The translations under genes and the position numbers were made by a program. From Stratiolaelaps scimitus (Eukaryota; Arthropoda; Arachnida; Mesostigmata; Laelapidae): a DNA stretch of 64,000 bases. Positions 29,101 to 40,918 of this stretch are shown here, in pieces; the stretch's first letter is position 1; each line of letters begins with the position of its first letter. The notes below the pieces were generated by a model. It saw only the letters and a program-made list of their open reading frames with translations, was not told the DNA's origin and did not search any database. The DNA lies in assembly GCA_019614645.1 (NCBI GenBank), contig JABWDB010000019.1, positions 232,501-296,500 on the forward strand, written 5' to 3'.

Positions 29101-31789
29101 ACTTCCTTCAGGCGAACGAGCCGACTGTGGCAACGAGCTGGGCTGAGGAGTGAATTATAAGCAATTTGTTCGGCATTGTTTAGAACAGTATTTCCAAAAA
29201 AAAATCAATTCCAAAATCGAAAATCTCAACGGCCAGAACTGTTGTTCTTACAATGCTATATACATATATGTATATATATGCGCCAACATTATAGACTTCA
29301 TTGTTACTGAGTTATCGGACTTGCTTTCAGATATTGGAGCCTACGTCAGCCGACATCTTCTTCAAACACCGATATTCCCCCATTTTAACTATTTAATTAT
29401 TTATTTCCCAAAAAATCGCCGACATTGTAACGTGAAGCCGTATGGTTTAGAACGTGATGCGACGCCGACATAAACCGAAAAGTCACGTCATTGACGTCAA
29501 CAAAGTTCTGTATTTTCTTGCGAGAAAAAAAAACAAAAAAAAAATCAGAAAATGTGAAACCACCCCAGAGTTGTCACCCGCCACTACCCTTCACGATGCG
29601 TGTAGCCGAGACACACGCCTTCTCTGCGCGCCTGCCCAGAGACCAAACCCCCACACAAGGGCTGTCGGTTGGTCCTCGTCATGATGTAATCCCCAATGTC
29701 ACTCCCGGCGTTCGGCGCTAAGCCCCCCATCGAGCTCTGTTCACGATATGGGGGTCGTTTTGCGCAGGACCGCCCAAATTCGCGGACAGCAGCGCCCTCG
29801 TTTCCCGCCTCTGACGAGGCAAAAGTCCGAAACGAGGCGGTCCCATGGAGCTCAGACCCCGCCCTTGGACGAGTCGCAGCTGAGCTCATCTGGGGCAATT
29901 GAGTTTCGCTGGAGCGAAGGCGTTTTGGCACCTGCGGCCCCCCCAACACTTGCACTTGTACAAGCGCGGAGCCGCTGAATCTGCAGCGACTCCGTCAGGC
30001 AAGGGTGTTGGCAAAAGAGCACAATACATGGTCATTCTGCGTCTTTGTGCGGTCGTCCCATACAGGGACAAAAGTCGAAGCGATACTAAAACTCGCTCGA
30101 ACGGCCCCCAACCATCGTGGATAATTCGCGTGGATCCGTGGGCGTCTGCCTGCCCGATGAGAATATTGATCGGACTGATAGTTCTACATATATCCATAGA
30201 ACATTGAGGCTGTTCGTACCACGAACGAGCGCGAATTGAGCGGCATTGTTGCAAACGTTCTCTATTGCTCTCCTTGTGCGCGTACTTCACGAGTGACATA
30301 ATGAATAGAACAGTGAAATGGAACAGTTGAACTGTGATTGCAAGCCGACCAGGAGGAGATTATGACAAACTTCCGAGGTCCTTGGTGCCACCATCAGCCT
30401 GAGGATTTCAAGTGACTGAGGGTGGTCGAAAAATGATGCTTCCACTTTTGCACCCATCTCACTGATCTAGTCCCGGCCCCAGCTTTGTCGCGTATTTTCG
30501 CCGCATAGACACGCAACGACAGGTACGACCAAATCTTCTACATTTGATCAGCGAATTTGATTTATCAACATTGTCAAGACAATATATTCCCCAAAGGCCA
30601 CTCACTGTATGACGTTCGTTAAAAATTCGACCCAAATCTGCAAAGTTAAAAATATCTAGCTATCACCGACGCGTATAGAATTCGACAAGGGCAATTCTAA
30701 TGCGCGACCGCCATCTATGCCCCCGATATCGGCAGCATCGTCGTAGTTCAATCATTGAATGCTTTCGCGTGAAAGTTGTTAGCATTGCTTTGCTTAGCAT
30801 AGTTTATGTGTTCCGTACGAAGTGCTTCATAGTGGATTCACTTGGTGCAAAAGAGATCTTTTTGTGGCAATGAGAGAACATCGTCCGTGCTGGATTTAAT
30901 CCCCTCTTTCTGTTGCGGTGGAAGCTTACCAATGATGCTCTGTTCGTTTTCATAGTACCTAAGCATCGCGAAATTGCATATTCCGACAATAAACGTGTGA
31001 TTGTATTTGATTTGATTCGATGCGGGCGGTGCTCAGATGCGAATTTCGAATTGTCCACTACACGGCTGCACAATACGCGCGATTGAAGTCTTTTTCTTTT
31101 TCTATTATTTCGTTTCCTTTGCCCGTTCTCGCTTCTCGGCTTCGGTTATGTTAGCATTGAATGGACACTCGGTGTGTTCAACATTAACCATCTACTGCGT
31201 TCAGTATGACCAGTAAAGTTTTGTGGTTTATTCTCGCATTTTCAATATTTACATAATGGAGACTTACTGCTTTTGACAATGTATTTTACACATAATGTAA
31301 GTTGTGGACTGTATTGCAAGAGCTTCTGATATGTCGCTTCCTTTTACCTAGCTGCTGTATTCACATAAATATACGGAAATAAATTAGTAAGCCTTACGCA
31401 GTGACAACGATGGATAATCGGCATTCACCACGCTGAAAAAACACCGGTGCCACCGCCTCTGTCATCAGGTTGACACGATCGCACTTGGGTGGCCATGTTC
31501 AGTGATTGCAAAGAGCCCCTGCCTTGTAGGTATTAGAGGGAGAACTTCGTCGTTCATTCCTTGTTGTCCGTTTTTCCGGAACCCTCCTCAAGTTCGTGTA
31601 TCCGGTGTTCCGCTCTCCAACAGCTGCAATTTGCCCTCGACAGCTGGCGGCGTCATCTTCATACACAAAGGCATATCGGTGAGCATATCGGTGCCAAACT
31701 AATCAACGGAATTGTCCGAACGGAACGTAGCTACGTTGGTCCGAGTCCGAATGACCAGCAACTCCCTTTGCGGTAACTCTATTCGATCA
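26175..31789. other. Upstream region of the giant exon and gene-free interval
   Basis: 26.2-27.5 kb is the probable 5' untranslated and promoter region of the giant-exon gene, but no clear TATA or initiator was identified. 27.5-31.8 kb shows no supported gene; a GC-richer part at 29.6-30.3 kb is open in several frames without recognisable domains. Confidence 0.4.
27786..27837. repeat. 25-base hairpin with two-base spacer
   Basis: Arms 27786-27810 and 27813-27837 pair at 22 of 25 positions; the inner CATGCACA/TGTGCATG part is perfect. Confidence 0.85.
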
Positions 31790-32146
31790 TTAGTAGCGCT
31801 CGCGTTGCTGTCCCGGGTACGGCGGTGGAAACCCCTGCGCCTGGGTGGTGCAGCCAGGCAACATGACCTGGGCACCACTTGCGTCCTGAGTTGAGCCTCT
31901 CACGGCGAGCATCATTGCTGGAGACATCCAGGTTGCGGTCGAGACGTTGTGGCTCGGCCGAAACGGTGGGGCCACTGACCCTGACACGACTCCACACTCC
32001 AATCGCGGTCGGCCAGGGGCTGAAGCCTCGGGCCTCCTTTTAACTCTCGACACTCTACGTATGAACATACAGAGAAAGAAGCTGCCGACTGTAAAGAAGA
32101 TCATCACGAAGCCTAAACTTAGCCAGAATCCCGCGAACGGCTCCAT
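31790..32146 (-). CDS. Small single-pass membrane protein with C-terminal PPxY motif
   Basis: A 118-residue intronless frame with ATG at 32146. A five-residue N-terminus is followed by a hydrophobic segment at about 6-28 (GFWLSLGFVMIFFTVGSFFL) and a basic stop-transfer stretch IRRVSRVKRRP at 29-39. This predicts a type III protein with a cytoplasmic tail. The tail is Pro/Ser/Ala-rich and ends FPPPYPGQQRERY, with PPPY at residues 107-110. PPxY is the standard ligand of WW domains in NEDD4-type ligases; an adaptor role is inference. Length and PPxY position equal those of the 46254-46610 gene. A possible AATAAA lies at 31227-31232 (minus), about 560 bases past the stop. I do not recognise a named family. 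Confidence 0.6.
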   Translation of the reverse strand: MEPFAGFWLSLGFVMIFFTVGSFFLCMFIRRVSRVKRRPEASAPGRPRLECGVVSGSVAPPFRPSHNVSTATWMSPAMMLAVRGSTQDASGAQVMLPGCTTQAQGFPPPYPGQQRERY

Positions 32147-35100
32147 CGTGCTTCGATTCGATTTAATGTATCACCGCGTACTTCGATTTTTTTCTTCGAC
32201 GACTCTCGTTGATCCAGGTAGCAACTGCACTTTGTCTATTGCTCTGGTTCGCTTCTCGTTGCTGCTAAGAGCGTGTCCACAACACTAGCACTAGAATCGA
32301 CGCTTCGAGCTGCTGGTAACAGACGGTGGAGCTCCATTGGTGTCCTATTCAGTCGGCACCGAGAGATTAAGGGAGCGGGGACGGGGTGTTGGAAGCATTT
32401 AGCCCGATGCGTTGATTGATGACAATGGTTCTACAAGCTGGAAATGGAAAGCACGATTAGCGATTAGTTTATAGGTCGTCGTGGTTAGTAGTGCGCTCCC
32501 TCGAGAAACTGGTACGGACGTTTAGACAGATCATTGGATCATCGTCGACGAGTCGACCGCTGCCAAATCACGAAGTCACGAATCGCGAATTGACTACTGC
32601 CACTACTGACGACCGGATTAAGAACAATTTGAAGCTGCTAGCTGGCTTATGCAAGACGGGTAAACAATATGGCTAATTTCTATCGTATACTCGAGCATAG
32701 GAGAACTTCGATTATAAAAGAATTATTTGTCGATAATTATATGAATAGCACACATTCTTTATATCGATTGTTATCAGTCTTATAGGAATAACGCACCAAC
32801 GAGGCATTTCGTGGTTCGAAAAAGGAGAGAATTGTATGGCGATTCTCTCGTAGGAGCCGAATACGATAGATGAGTACTGCATGAAAATTACAGTTAGAAA
32901 CAAAGTGCTACTCATGTCGTTAGATCCGTGATCTATATAGTTAAGGCAGCACAAGATATTGTTTGCCCTTAAAGCGCACGTTGGGCCTGCACCTGTGCGA
33001 TATTCTCCAGGGCATCCCGCTGCTCAGCGAACACCTCTGACGCAGCCAACTTTGGCAGAAACTCATACGTTCAACAAGAACATCAAACTTTGAAGCAGAC
33101 GTTTGCCGGAATCGACAGGAGGTGTATATCAGATCTTAGATATGCAGAATGGTGTGCCTTTTAATTTTCAACCCCAGCTGCAACTAGACCTTGAAGTCTT
33201 CACGTCGGATATTGTAAACGTCTTAACTTAACGTCTTAACGAACGCAACTGTTTTTATATTTTTGTGCCTATATATATATATATATATAAATTATATTAT
33301 AAAACTATAAGTCTAGGTGGTCTGCAGCAAGAACATCAAACAATAAATCCAATACATTAGTTAACTATTTTTTCAGCTTACGCTCTATCTATCCATCGTA
33401 ACAGTAAAGTGGCGTAGTACACTAGCGGCTACCGTATAATAGGAATCGCGGATACATACTTCGGCAATGTTGTTTGCTCAAGGAGGACTATTTACATTCG
33501 GCTGTTGTTGCGCATAGAACTCCTGTCTTAATCCTAAAAGATTTGACTACCACATCCGGGATTGCCTGTAAACCTCTAATACAGCACCACGACTAATGCC
33601 GGGCCGAGTTGCCGAACTTGAGTTACCGAACACGCTCATCACCTACGACCCCGAAAGCTCTCTGTCATTTGAGGCGTTTCGTTTGACAAACAACTCGCGT
33701 CAGCGATGGGTTTTCCCCGCCAGCGAGCAACCTTCGCGTTGTCATGTCATCGCATGTACTGGGTCGTTCGGAGCTAGCCACAACCGATATCCGTAGTCCT
33801 TTAAAAGCCTCAAAGCAAATGGCACGCGTCACACGCGAAAGCACGAAGAGTGATTGTTCCATGATGCCGGCAACAGAAAGTCTCACCGTACCCCGCTGCA
33901 ATATCGAACTGGTCGCGAGAAGAAGCCAACAGTAAGCATCGATCGATTCAACGTGCATATTCTCCAGATTGAATCCCTGGTGATTATGGTCATTGGCCAT
34001 GTACAAAGAAGGGGCAATTGGTGATCTACATTACGCAAACGTCAATTTGCTCCAGGAAGCTATCGACAATTGGGCATTGTAACGCAAAACGGAGCGTGTA
34101 CTTCCGTTCAGAAGCCCCCAGAGCATCTCATTGCGCAAATAGCAAAGGGTAGTATCTCTGGTGCGGTATTGAAAGAGCATAGTCAAGGAAAATGTACTTG
34201 AAATTATGTAGAAGTTAAAACAAAAAGAAGAAGAAATTTGCGTTTAGCTTGTTTTGCAAAAAGTTCGAGCCATTTAGCACATTTGTTGAAATTGTGTTGC
34301 TTTTCAACCCGAACCCGAACGATGCGCTGTGAACGCCAGCTCTCGCAGGGACGTCACTCGTATCTCTTCGATCAATATTTAACAATGCGCAATAACATAA
34401 CGAAACACTACCTGTGAGAAACGTTTAAATTTGTCACAAAATTATGCATTGTAACATTGGACGACGTGAGTCGACCGAACGATAGCTGGCTTTAGCAATT
34501 TAAAGCACACTATTAAAAAGTATACGTTTTTCTCTACTTGGCTTGTTAATATTGCTATTCGCGCTATCAGCAGCGTTAGTCACAAACTGTGTGAAGTAGC
34601 ATTTGCCAACAGCTCTCTGTTGTGGGAGCCGTGGTTAACGGTTCAAAGCCATTCAAAATGACGCTCAATGACGTTCTCGTGCAGTCTCAATTGCGTATAC
34701 CATTACGGGTCCATGCGATATTGGCAAAAAAGGTGCCTCCCTTGAACAGCGACTTCCTCAACGACTTGTTTGGCCACGTAGTCAAGACAGATAAAACTAG
34801 CCTTACCTTGTTCCGCGCACCTCAAAGAGAAATACGACTCGGTCCAGTTCCATACTCAACGGAAACTGATTCAGTTTTCGCTGAGTATTAAACGCCTCGG
34901 CCTAATGTTTGATGAGCATCTGCAAATGGCACGATCATGTTGGAATCATGGCACGCAAATCTTATGCGTTCACAGGATCCATCCAGGTGTCTCCAGAGAC
35001 GAGGGCTCCCAATCGAACGTTTCCTTCCCATATACGGAATGAGGCGTACTCCTCTTGTCTGTTACGGTAAATTAATTTGGCTACCGATAAGCTACCTACT

Positions 35101-36144
35101 GACTAACAAAGTTGCCAGTCGTAGAGCGGAACTCATTGAGAGAACGACGCCCTGCGGGAGGACAACTTAATTCAGCCAAAAAGTTCTCGGTCGATGTTAA
35201 GAACTTGCTGCTATAATAATTTTACTTGTCTGCCCTTCCCCGCACGTTTATCGTTTTTACACTACGAGTTGGATGTTTTACATTCGAATTCTAGTTGCTG
35301 TCGGTTGCCTGTTATCAGCACCGTGAACAACTAGTACCCGCTCGGTGATGCAGTAATCTCCTTTACCATGTTTGTTTTTTTTTAACGAGAACTCACAGCA
35401 TTGTAAGAACGGCCGTTAATAGACCACAATTTGTATTGAATTGATCGCGTTGCTAACAAGTGCTCAGCACTACAGCGATTAGCATATTTTCTAGTTTATA
35501 GTCATTTTAGAGAATGCACTGATGTGTTCATTTCTGTTTCTCGTTGTCATTGGTCATTAGCACCAAGGTCATAGAGGAGAAAAGTTGTATCATTGATTCG
35601 AATAACTGTGGCGTACTACTAATTCTTACAGCATGTGGGTCACCTCTTGAGATTTTTGTTTTCGACCGTGGATCCTTATCTTGCTGCATACGAAGCGATG
35701 TCGTTGAAAAGCTAATTGAAAGCATTGTATCAATGTCTCTGAACTCTCGCATCGCAAAAGGAACTTTATTTCTTTGCATATTATACAGTATGTATACAGT
35801 ACAACTCATATATGTACATATATATATATAGGTCAGCGAGATTTTTTGCACCATGCTCTTTATTTAGTCATGCGGCGTCTTTGACACAATGAATTTTAGG
35901 GCACTTGTTTTAGTGTCCCTATGTTTCAACAGCTCGTCGACTTGAAGCAGGGGAGCTGTAGTGCAGTTCATATTGAGGCCAGTCATGTCCTATTATTGTG
36001 CTGGAAAATACTCGACGTTCATGCTGGATGTGTTGTAAAAGTCATCCATTCTCTGAGTCACACGACTGCCTCGACATAGCAGTGTCTTCCCGCGCCTCAC
36101 ACCGGTACCGTTGCTAACTGTGCTAATATTCGCGCAAGTGCAAG
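32147..36144. other. Interval between small membrane genes
   Basis: It holds a short (TA)n tract at 33271-33289 and the AATAAA of the 36.1 kb gene. I see no convincing coding sequence. Confidence 0.5.
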
Positions 36145-36465
36145 TTAATTGAGTCGTGTTTGTTGGAGGCCTGAATGGTATACGGGGGCGACAAGATCAA
36201 CGTCGTGCACACGTTCACCTCGATGATCGGGCATCCAGTTTGGCGGGTGATCGCCCTCGATCGGCACGACGATTCCAAAATCTGACGACAGCCCTGACCC
36301 GGCACCTGGCCGACCGCCGTATGGGGTTGGCTGTTGCTGCCAGTGCAAGCTTTCCACCTGCGGCAGGTTTCGTCTTCGATAAGCGCAACAGACACACAGG
36401 AACACCATGGACACAATGAACAGGAACCACAGTATGGGAAACAAAATGAACACTGTGGGATCCAT
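36145..36465 (-). CDS. Small single-pass membrane protein, Cys-rich juxtamembrane
   Basis: A 106-residue frame. The frame stays open upstream of 36465, but ATG at 36465 (MDPTVFILF) is the first Met and puts the hydrophobic segment (about 4-28) next to a four-residue N-terminus, as in its neighbours. CVCCAYRRR follows: possible palmitoylation cysteines, then stop-transfer arginines. The tail holds PTPYGG and near its end APVYHSG, tyrosine motifs that are not strict PPxY. An AATAAA lies at 35859-35864 (minus), about 280 bases past the stop. The opposite strand is also open but shows no domain. Function unknown; probably a paralogue of the other small membrane genes. Confidence 0.55.
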   Translation of the reverse strand: MDPTVFILFPILWFLFIVSMVFLCVCCAYRRRNLPQVESLHWQQQPTPYGGRPGAGSGLSSDFGIVVPIEGDHPPNWMPDHRGERVHDVDLVAPVYHSGLQQTRLN

Positions 36466-38136
36466 ATCGTCGGGTGGGGGTAAGTTACTCCAGCACGATC
36501 CTATTCTTCCTGAAAATCCTCTGCTGGGAATGCTCAATCAATCCTCCGCTGATTTGGCGAACTCTGAAACCGCTCGAAAGTCCGACATTCGAGAAAGACA
36601 CTCGCTTCCACTCCGCGGTAAACCGTCACACCGAGAACCCTATAAATTCTCGCAGGGGTAATTTTCTCCTCGCTAGCCGTAGGCCATCTGAGTCTATCAT
36701 AACTGTCCACAGATGGTAGCTAGACCTAGAACCGACCAGCCACTCGATGCAGGTGTCGCACTTCAAATCTCGTTCTCGCATTAACTACCTATCTACCTTC
36801 TAGCTTTATGGCGAACGAGTCATTCCTATTACATATGGAGGGGGAAGGATCTGCTGATTAGCCACAATATGTGTATCGTTATGATGCCGTCGTTGTGCTC
36901 GATTCTGGTATAGGGTGGCCGACCGGCTGGATTCGGAAAACTGGCTTAACGGTATCGTGATATCGGCAGGTAAATATGAATTCAATGACTCATCATCGCG
37001 GCTCGGCGAGAGAAGCCGTTAGTGTGATGATAAGTTTCGTTAATCTCTCTAACTGAAAGGCTGGCCACGCCGGAGAGCGGATGGTCACGGCACAAATCTC
37101 TCTCGCTCGCTCGCTCCACTCCGTGTTTATGTGTGTTTTTCAATTTTTTTGACCAGATATGACGCGATTGCTGGATGGGTCGATTCGCGACTCTCTGTCC
37201 TCAGAGAGCTCTCATTATCGACAGAGTGAATCATTCACTTATTTTGAAACTAAACGCGTGCACGGCATCCCGGAAGAGGGGTGAGCCTTCATATACCGGT
37301 GGCGAATGGGCGGCCTGCGAACTCCTTAGTGAAACTGCGGTGAACCTTGCGAAGGTCGAAGTCACGGAGTCACCTGATGAGGAGACCAGATGGAATTTGT
37401 CCACACAAACGTTCGGATTTACGGACCCATTATTCAAAGGGGCCTGCTAACTATCTAGAATGTTTGCAGGAAGCAACTCCGAGAGCACTGCAAGAAGCTT
37501 TGTCTTCGTAAGCGAGCCTGACTTTAACTAACTCACGATCTTATTCTGACAATTTCTGAACGTCAAGCGGTAGCCATTAATGTATCATATGATTAGGCTT
37601 TTATTGTGTTAGATAATAGAAAATAAAATTCATTTATTACTGTGTACGTAGATGCCTGGACATAGCAGCTATCAACGACGTTAAGGCCAATGCATAGTCT
37701 CTAGATGAGTTTTGCGGAACCTTAGGCCGAAACATTACGGCAGGTGTTATTGCTACCAGAGGTTCTCTCACTCAACAGGACGCGCCGTTGCCGTATGACA
37801 CGGCCCACAAGTGTGATCCTTGGCCACAAGTTTACCCGAGCCTTAAAGTTCAGGCCGCGGCGCTCAAAGCATTGTCTTCGAGTCCCAGGCGCTAACGACT
37901 GTCTGCGTAATTCTGACACTTAGGGTAGTAAATCGGTGAGCTAGAGAACTCATTAACTAGAAATAATTACGAACCTCAAATGCGAACCGTATAAGAGAAC
38001 AGTGTCCTATAATATATATGATGACTCACTTTGCAGCAGATGGCTAGTTGCAGGTTACAAATGATTAAAAACAAATTGTCTGGTTGGTGGCCAAGCAAGC
38101 TCAGCCATCGTGAGTCAGTTCTTGATTTTCAACCGA
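36466..38136. other. Interval between small membrane genes
   Basis: Upstream DNA of the 36.1 kb gene. No gene or repeat recognised. Confidence 0.45.
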
Positions 38137-39472
38137 TCATGGCCGATACGCGGTACGTGATTTAATTATTGAGTAACAAATTTGTATGCGCATATGTATA
38201 GGTGTGTAATCATTATTAATCGCGCTTGTCCTTCATCGGAAACAGACTTTGTTCAGCTTAAAACCGACTTTGTCTAATTGCATATGGATTGCAGCATCAT
38301 AAATGAATCTACGAAATTTAGTTATACACATGAGATAGCGAAAGATGTTGAAATTGGTGGCCTCAAGGATATTTACTGTACCGCTACAGGTACTATAATT
38401 ATTACTATTATTCTTATAAGCACTAATTTTGAAACTGGAGGTGACGCAATCTGATGACAGGCTCCGCAGAGCTCGAGTGGAGTAATCCGAGGTTCCCCCT
38501 GCACAAGCAGGATTCTGAGCGCTTGTCAGGTCACCACAGCCTGATGAGCGACCATCATTTTCCCTAATTTGTCATTCGTGCTTCGTATCCTGGAATAGAT
38601 GCCGCTGCGGACCTTCCCGGTTGACCTAATCCAGCTGTACAATGAACAGGGCAAGATGCCGCCGCGAGAGGAATCGGACCCTCATCCCGAAGGCGAAAGC
38701 AGGATTTCCTGCGGCAATAGCACACTATTAGAATAAGAACCACGACTAGGAACAGCCCTGTCACGCGGAGGAAGACAAATGCTATGTCAAGGTTCTACTG
38801 AATTTCGCTTAGGGTACTGTTCATCGTAGAACGCCCGTGAAACAGGTCCGTTGTGAGCGATTAACTAAAGTTGTGCTATTATATAATAATAATAGCAATA
38901 GTCCGTTGCGGGCGCCTCGTTGCGAATCTTGAAGGTGGACAGATAGGTATTGTACTTTGCAGAGCGAACCGTTGTTGTTTTCTAGTGTGTCTCGAAACAC
39001 GAAACAGCGTTGATTTTCTCAGTGGCTAGTTTTACCCGGAGGTCACTTTGACATATCGTCATCTCACTTGAACGGGCACAGTTCATCGACGTCCAGCGAT
39101 GTTAAAGGCGGAGTCGAAAGATCGATGCACTTTAATCCGGTGCACACGTTTTATCAACCGGATATCTTCGTCGCAGACGAACGATGAGATATTCAGACAA
39201 TTCCGTCGTCGTGCGTGTGGTACCTGGACAAGAACCACTGTATCGATATCGTTATGAAGCTGTATCTTCTCCTTGCTCTGATGGTGGACGTTGTCGACCT
39301 TTTCGATGAAGCCAACGGGACGCTTCGACTCATCGGGCGACACAATGATGATTGTGACACCCTGACGTCGTCCAATCAGTTGTTCTTGCCACCGTAAGGA
39401 CTCGATTTAAAACGGTATCAATATAGGACTGCATTTACTGATGAGTCATGAGAAGGCCTAGGTGGATAGAAC
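38137..39472. repeat. Segmental duplication, copy A
   Basis: Matches 43517-44417 in the same orientation. The shared blocks begin at GGCCGATACGCGGTACGT and end near GAGAAGGCCTAGGTGGATAG. Copy A holds about 400 extra bases (roughly 38300-38700), which include the tail of the small membrane gene. Confidence 0.75.
38564..38824 (-). pseudogene. Small membrane-protein gene with in-frame TAG (copy A)
   Basis: ATG at 38824 opens MNSTLSEIQ followed directly by TAG. The same frame then continues without a stop through a strong transmembrane segment (GLFLVVVLILIVCYC), a basic stretch (RRKSCFRLR) and a Pro/Ala tail ending IPGYEARMTN at 38564. The sister copy at 43791 starts MNSTPSEFREDVYNN with no stop, so TAG here looks like an inactivating change. 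Read-through, or an upstream exon spliced in after the TAG, could rescue it. No other ATG in this frame precedes the membrane segment. Confidence 0.5.
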
Positions 39473-40573
39473 ACATAAACATGCGTATATATATTTGACA
39501 GCCACAACAGCAGCATCTGTGTTAGCATTACACACGGTTAGTCCTTGTGAGGATGCGCGTTGCGCTTGCGGACACAACATGGACAGATGTTAGTGGCTCC
39601 GACGGATTTCGACTTATTGTCAGGCTCAGTACGGGATTTCCACATCGGAGTCCTTACCCGACATCAAACGGCGCATATGTACGCACGTCCTTTAAGTGAC
39701 ACGCCCACTGAGCATCGCAGCCTCTCCTGGACCTCTCGTGACTACAACAAAATAGCTATTGTGCAAGAGGGATCTCTAGCTTCGGCGGGACGTCTAAGCA
39801 TACATAGACGCGCCATAGAGGCGTCCAAGAACGCTGCTTACGCAAAACACATTGACAGCTGAGTGCTATAGGTGATCAATAAAAATACTGTTGAAATCAT
39901 GGTAATCTTCTCATCGTCTCATATTCATACAGATTTTAGGGGCTTACCTATACTAATGCCTTATATAGGTCAGCCATGATATGCCATCTTCCGTTGTCTT
40001 AGCGCAAGTGCGATCTTTATTTTCGCTCCAATACCTTATACACCGTATGTTGCTCAGTACCCCGACAAGCACTCGCCGAACAGTCCGAGATGATCACCGA
40101 CAGTGACAGCCGGTCCGACGCAAGCTACCCAATCTAGGAATGAATCTTGAATCTACAGGTTCCGAAATCGTACATCGCTTACGGAGCTACGTTTCAATTA
40201 TCTGCATAGACGACTCGACGTTTGATCTCCTTTATGTTGCGTTTCCCTTGAGTTGTCAACTGTGTCACCTCACTAGCAATGAAGTTTGCTTAGTCTCGTT
40301 TGGGCTCCAATGTGTTTGGGAACCGAAGACCAAGCAAAATACGCTTGTACGAATGTATGCCGTGTCGACGTTTCAATACCGGCGCACAATAATCATGAAT
40401 CAACAAGGTTTACAGAGCTGCCTTTAATCCCCCTAATCACATAGCGAGATCGTATATAATAGTGTATATACACGATATTCATTAACATTACACGAGACTA
40501 CAATGTGTACAACATCAATCGACGTACCCGAGTGGCGGCCGCTGCTAGTATTATTATCCATTAACTGCATTAG
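39473..40573. other. Interval between copy A and the 40.6 kb gene
   Basis: No gene recognised. The minus-strand AATAAA at 40016-40021 probably belongs to the 40.6 kb gene. Confidence 0.45.
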
Positions 40574-40918
40574 TTAACAGCCGCCACCGTCACCACTTGG
40601 AGAACTAGCCGAACAGTCCGAGGGGCTCGCGGCGCAATCTGAACTCGGTGCGTAGTCACAGCTTGTTGAGTAATAATTATCAGTACTTGCCACAAGCATC
40701 CCACTCCCTGCCTCGGAACCGCCCAGTATTCCTGATTCAGTGGTAAAATGCGTAGGCGATGCGCCCGCCGCACTGGAGTTTCCAAATTTCCTTTGGAGCT
40801 TTCGTACATGGCACCAATGAAGGAAAGAGCAGAGTAGAACTAGGACGACAAAGATGGACATTGATATCCCCACCACGATCAGCGCGTATCCGAGAGTGTT
40901 GCTCTTGTCCGAGTCCAT
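40574..40918 (-). CDS. Small single-pass membrane protein with Ser/Cys/Gly tail
   Basis: A 114-residue frame from ATG at 40918 (MDSDKSNTLGYALIVVG; context CACAATGG). The hydrophobic segment covers about 9-34, ending LLCSFLHWCHVRKLQRK, with juxtamembrane Cys followed by a basic stretch. The tail is Gly/Ser/Ala-rich with DNYYSTSCDYAPSSDC and ends in GGGC. Tail tyrosines could be phosphorylation or sorting sites. No PPxY is present. A possible AATAAA lies at 40016-40021 (minus). It sits in the same-strand array of small membrane genes; no named family recognised. Confidence 0.55.
   Translation of the reverse strand: MDSDKSNTLGYALIVVGISMSIFVVLVLLCSFLHWCHVRKLQRKFGNSSAAGASPTHFTTESGILGGSEAGSGMLVASTDNYYSTSCDYAPSSDCAASPSDCSASSPSGDGGGC

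Noticed and set aside
28846..29133. Minus-strand 95-codon frame
   Set aside because: It starts with TTG, has no recognisable domain and has no copy elsewhere in the window.
29584..30299. GC-richer segment open in several frames on both strands
   Set aside because: Openness on both strands fits GC content; no domain, splice-site pattern or start context supports a gene.
33665..34006. Minus-strand frame of about 110 residues between small membrane genes
   Set aside because: No membrane segment like its neighbours, no motif, and the opposite strand is equally open.
39083..39343. Minus-strand 86-codon frame in copy A
   Set aside because: The matching sequence in copy B has a four-base indel that breaks the frame. 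Probably 5' non-coding DNA.
39255..39397. Plus-strand frame starting MKLYLLLALMVDVVD, conserved at 44.2 kb, resembling a signal peptide
   Set aside because: The two copies diverge with indels right after the start. Conservation is explained by the segmental duplication.
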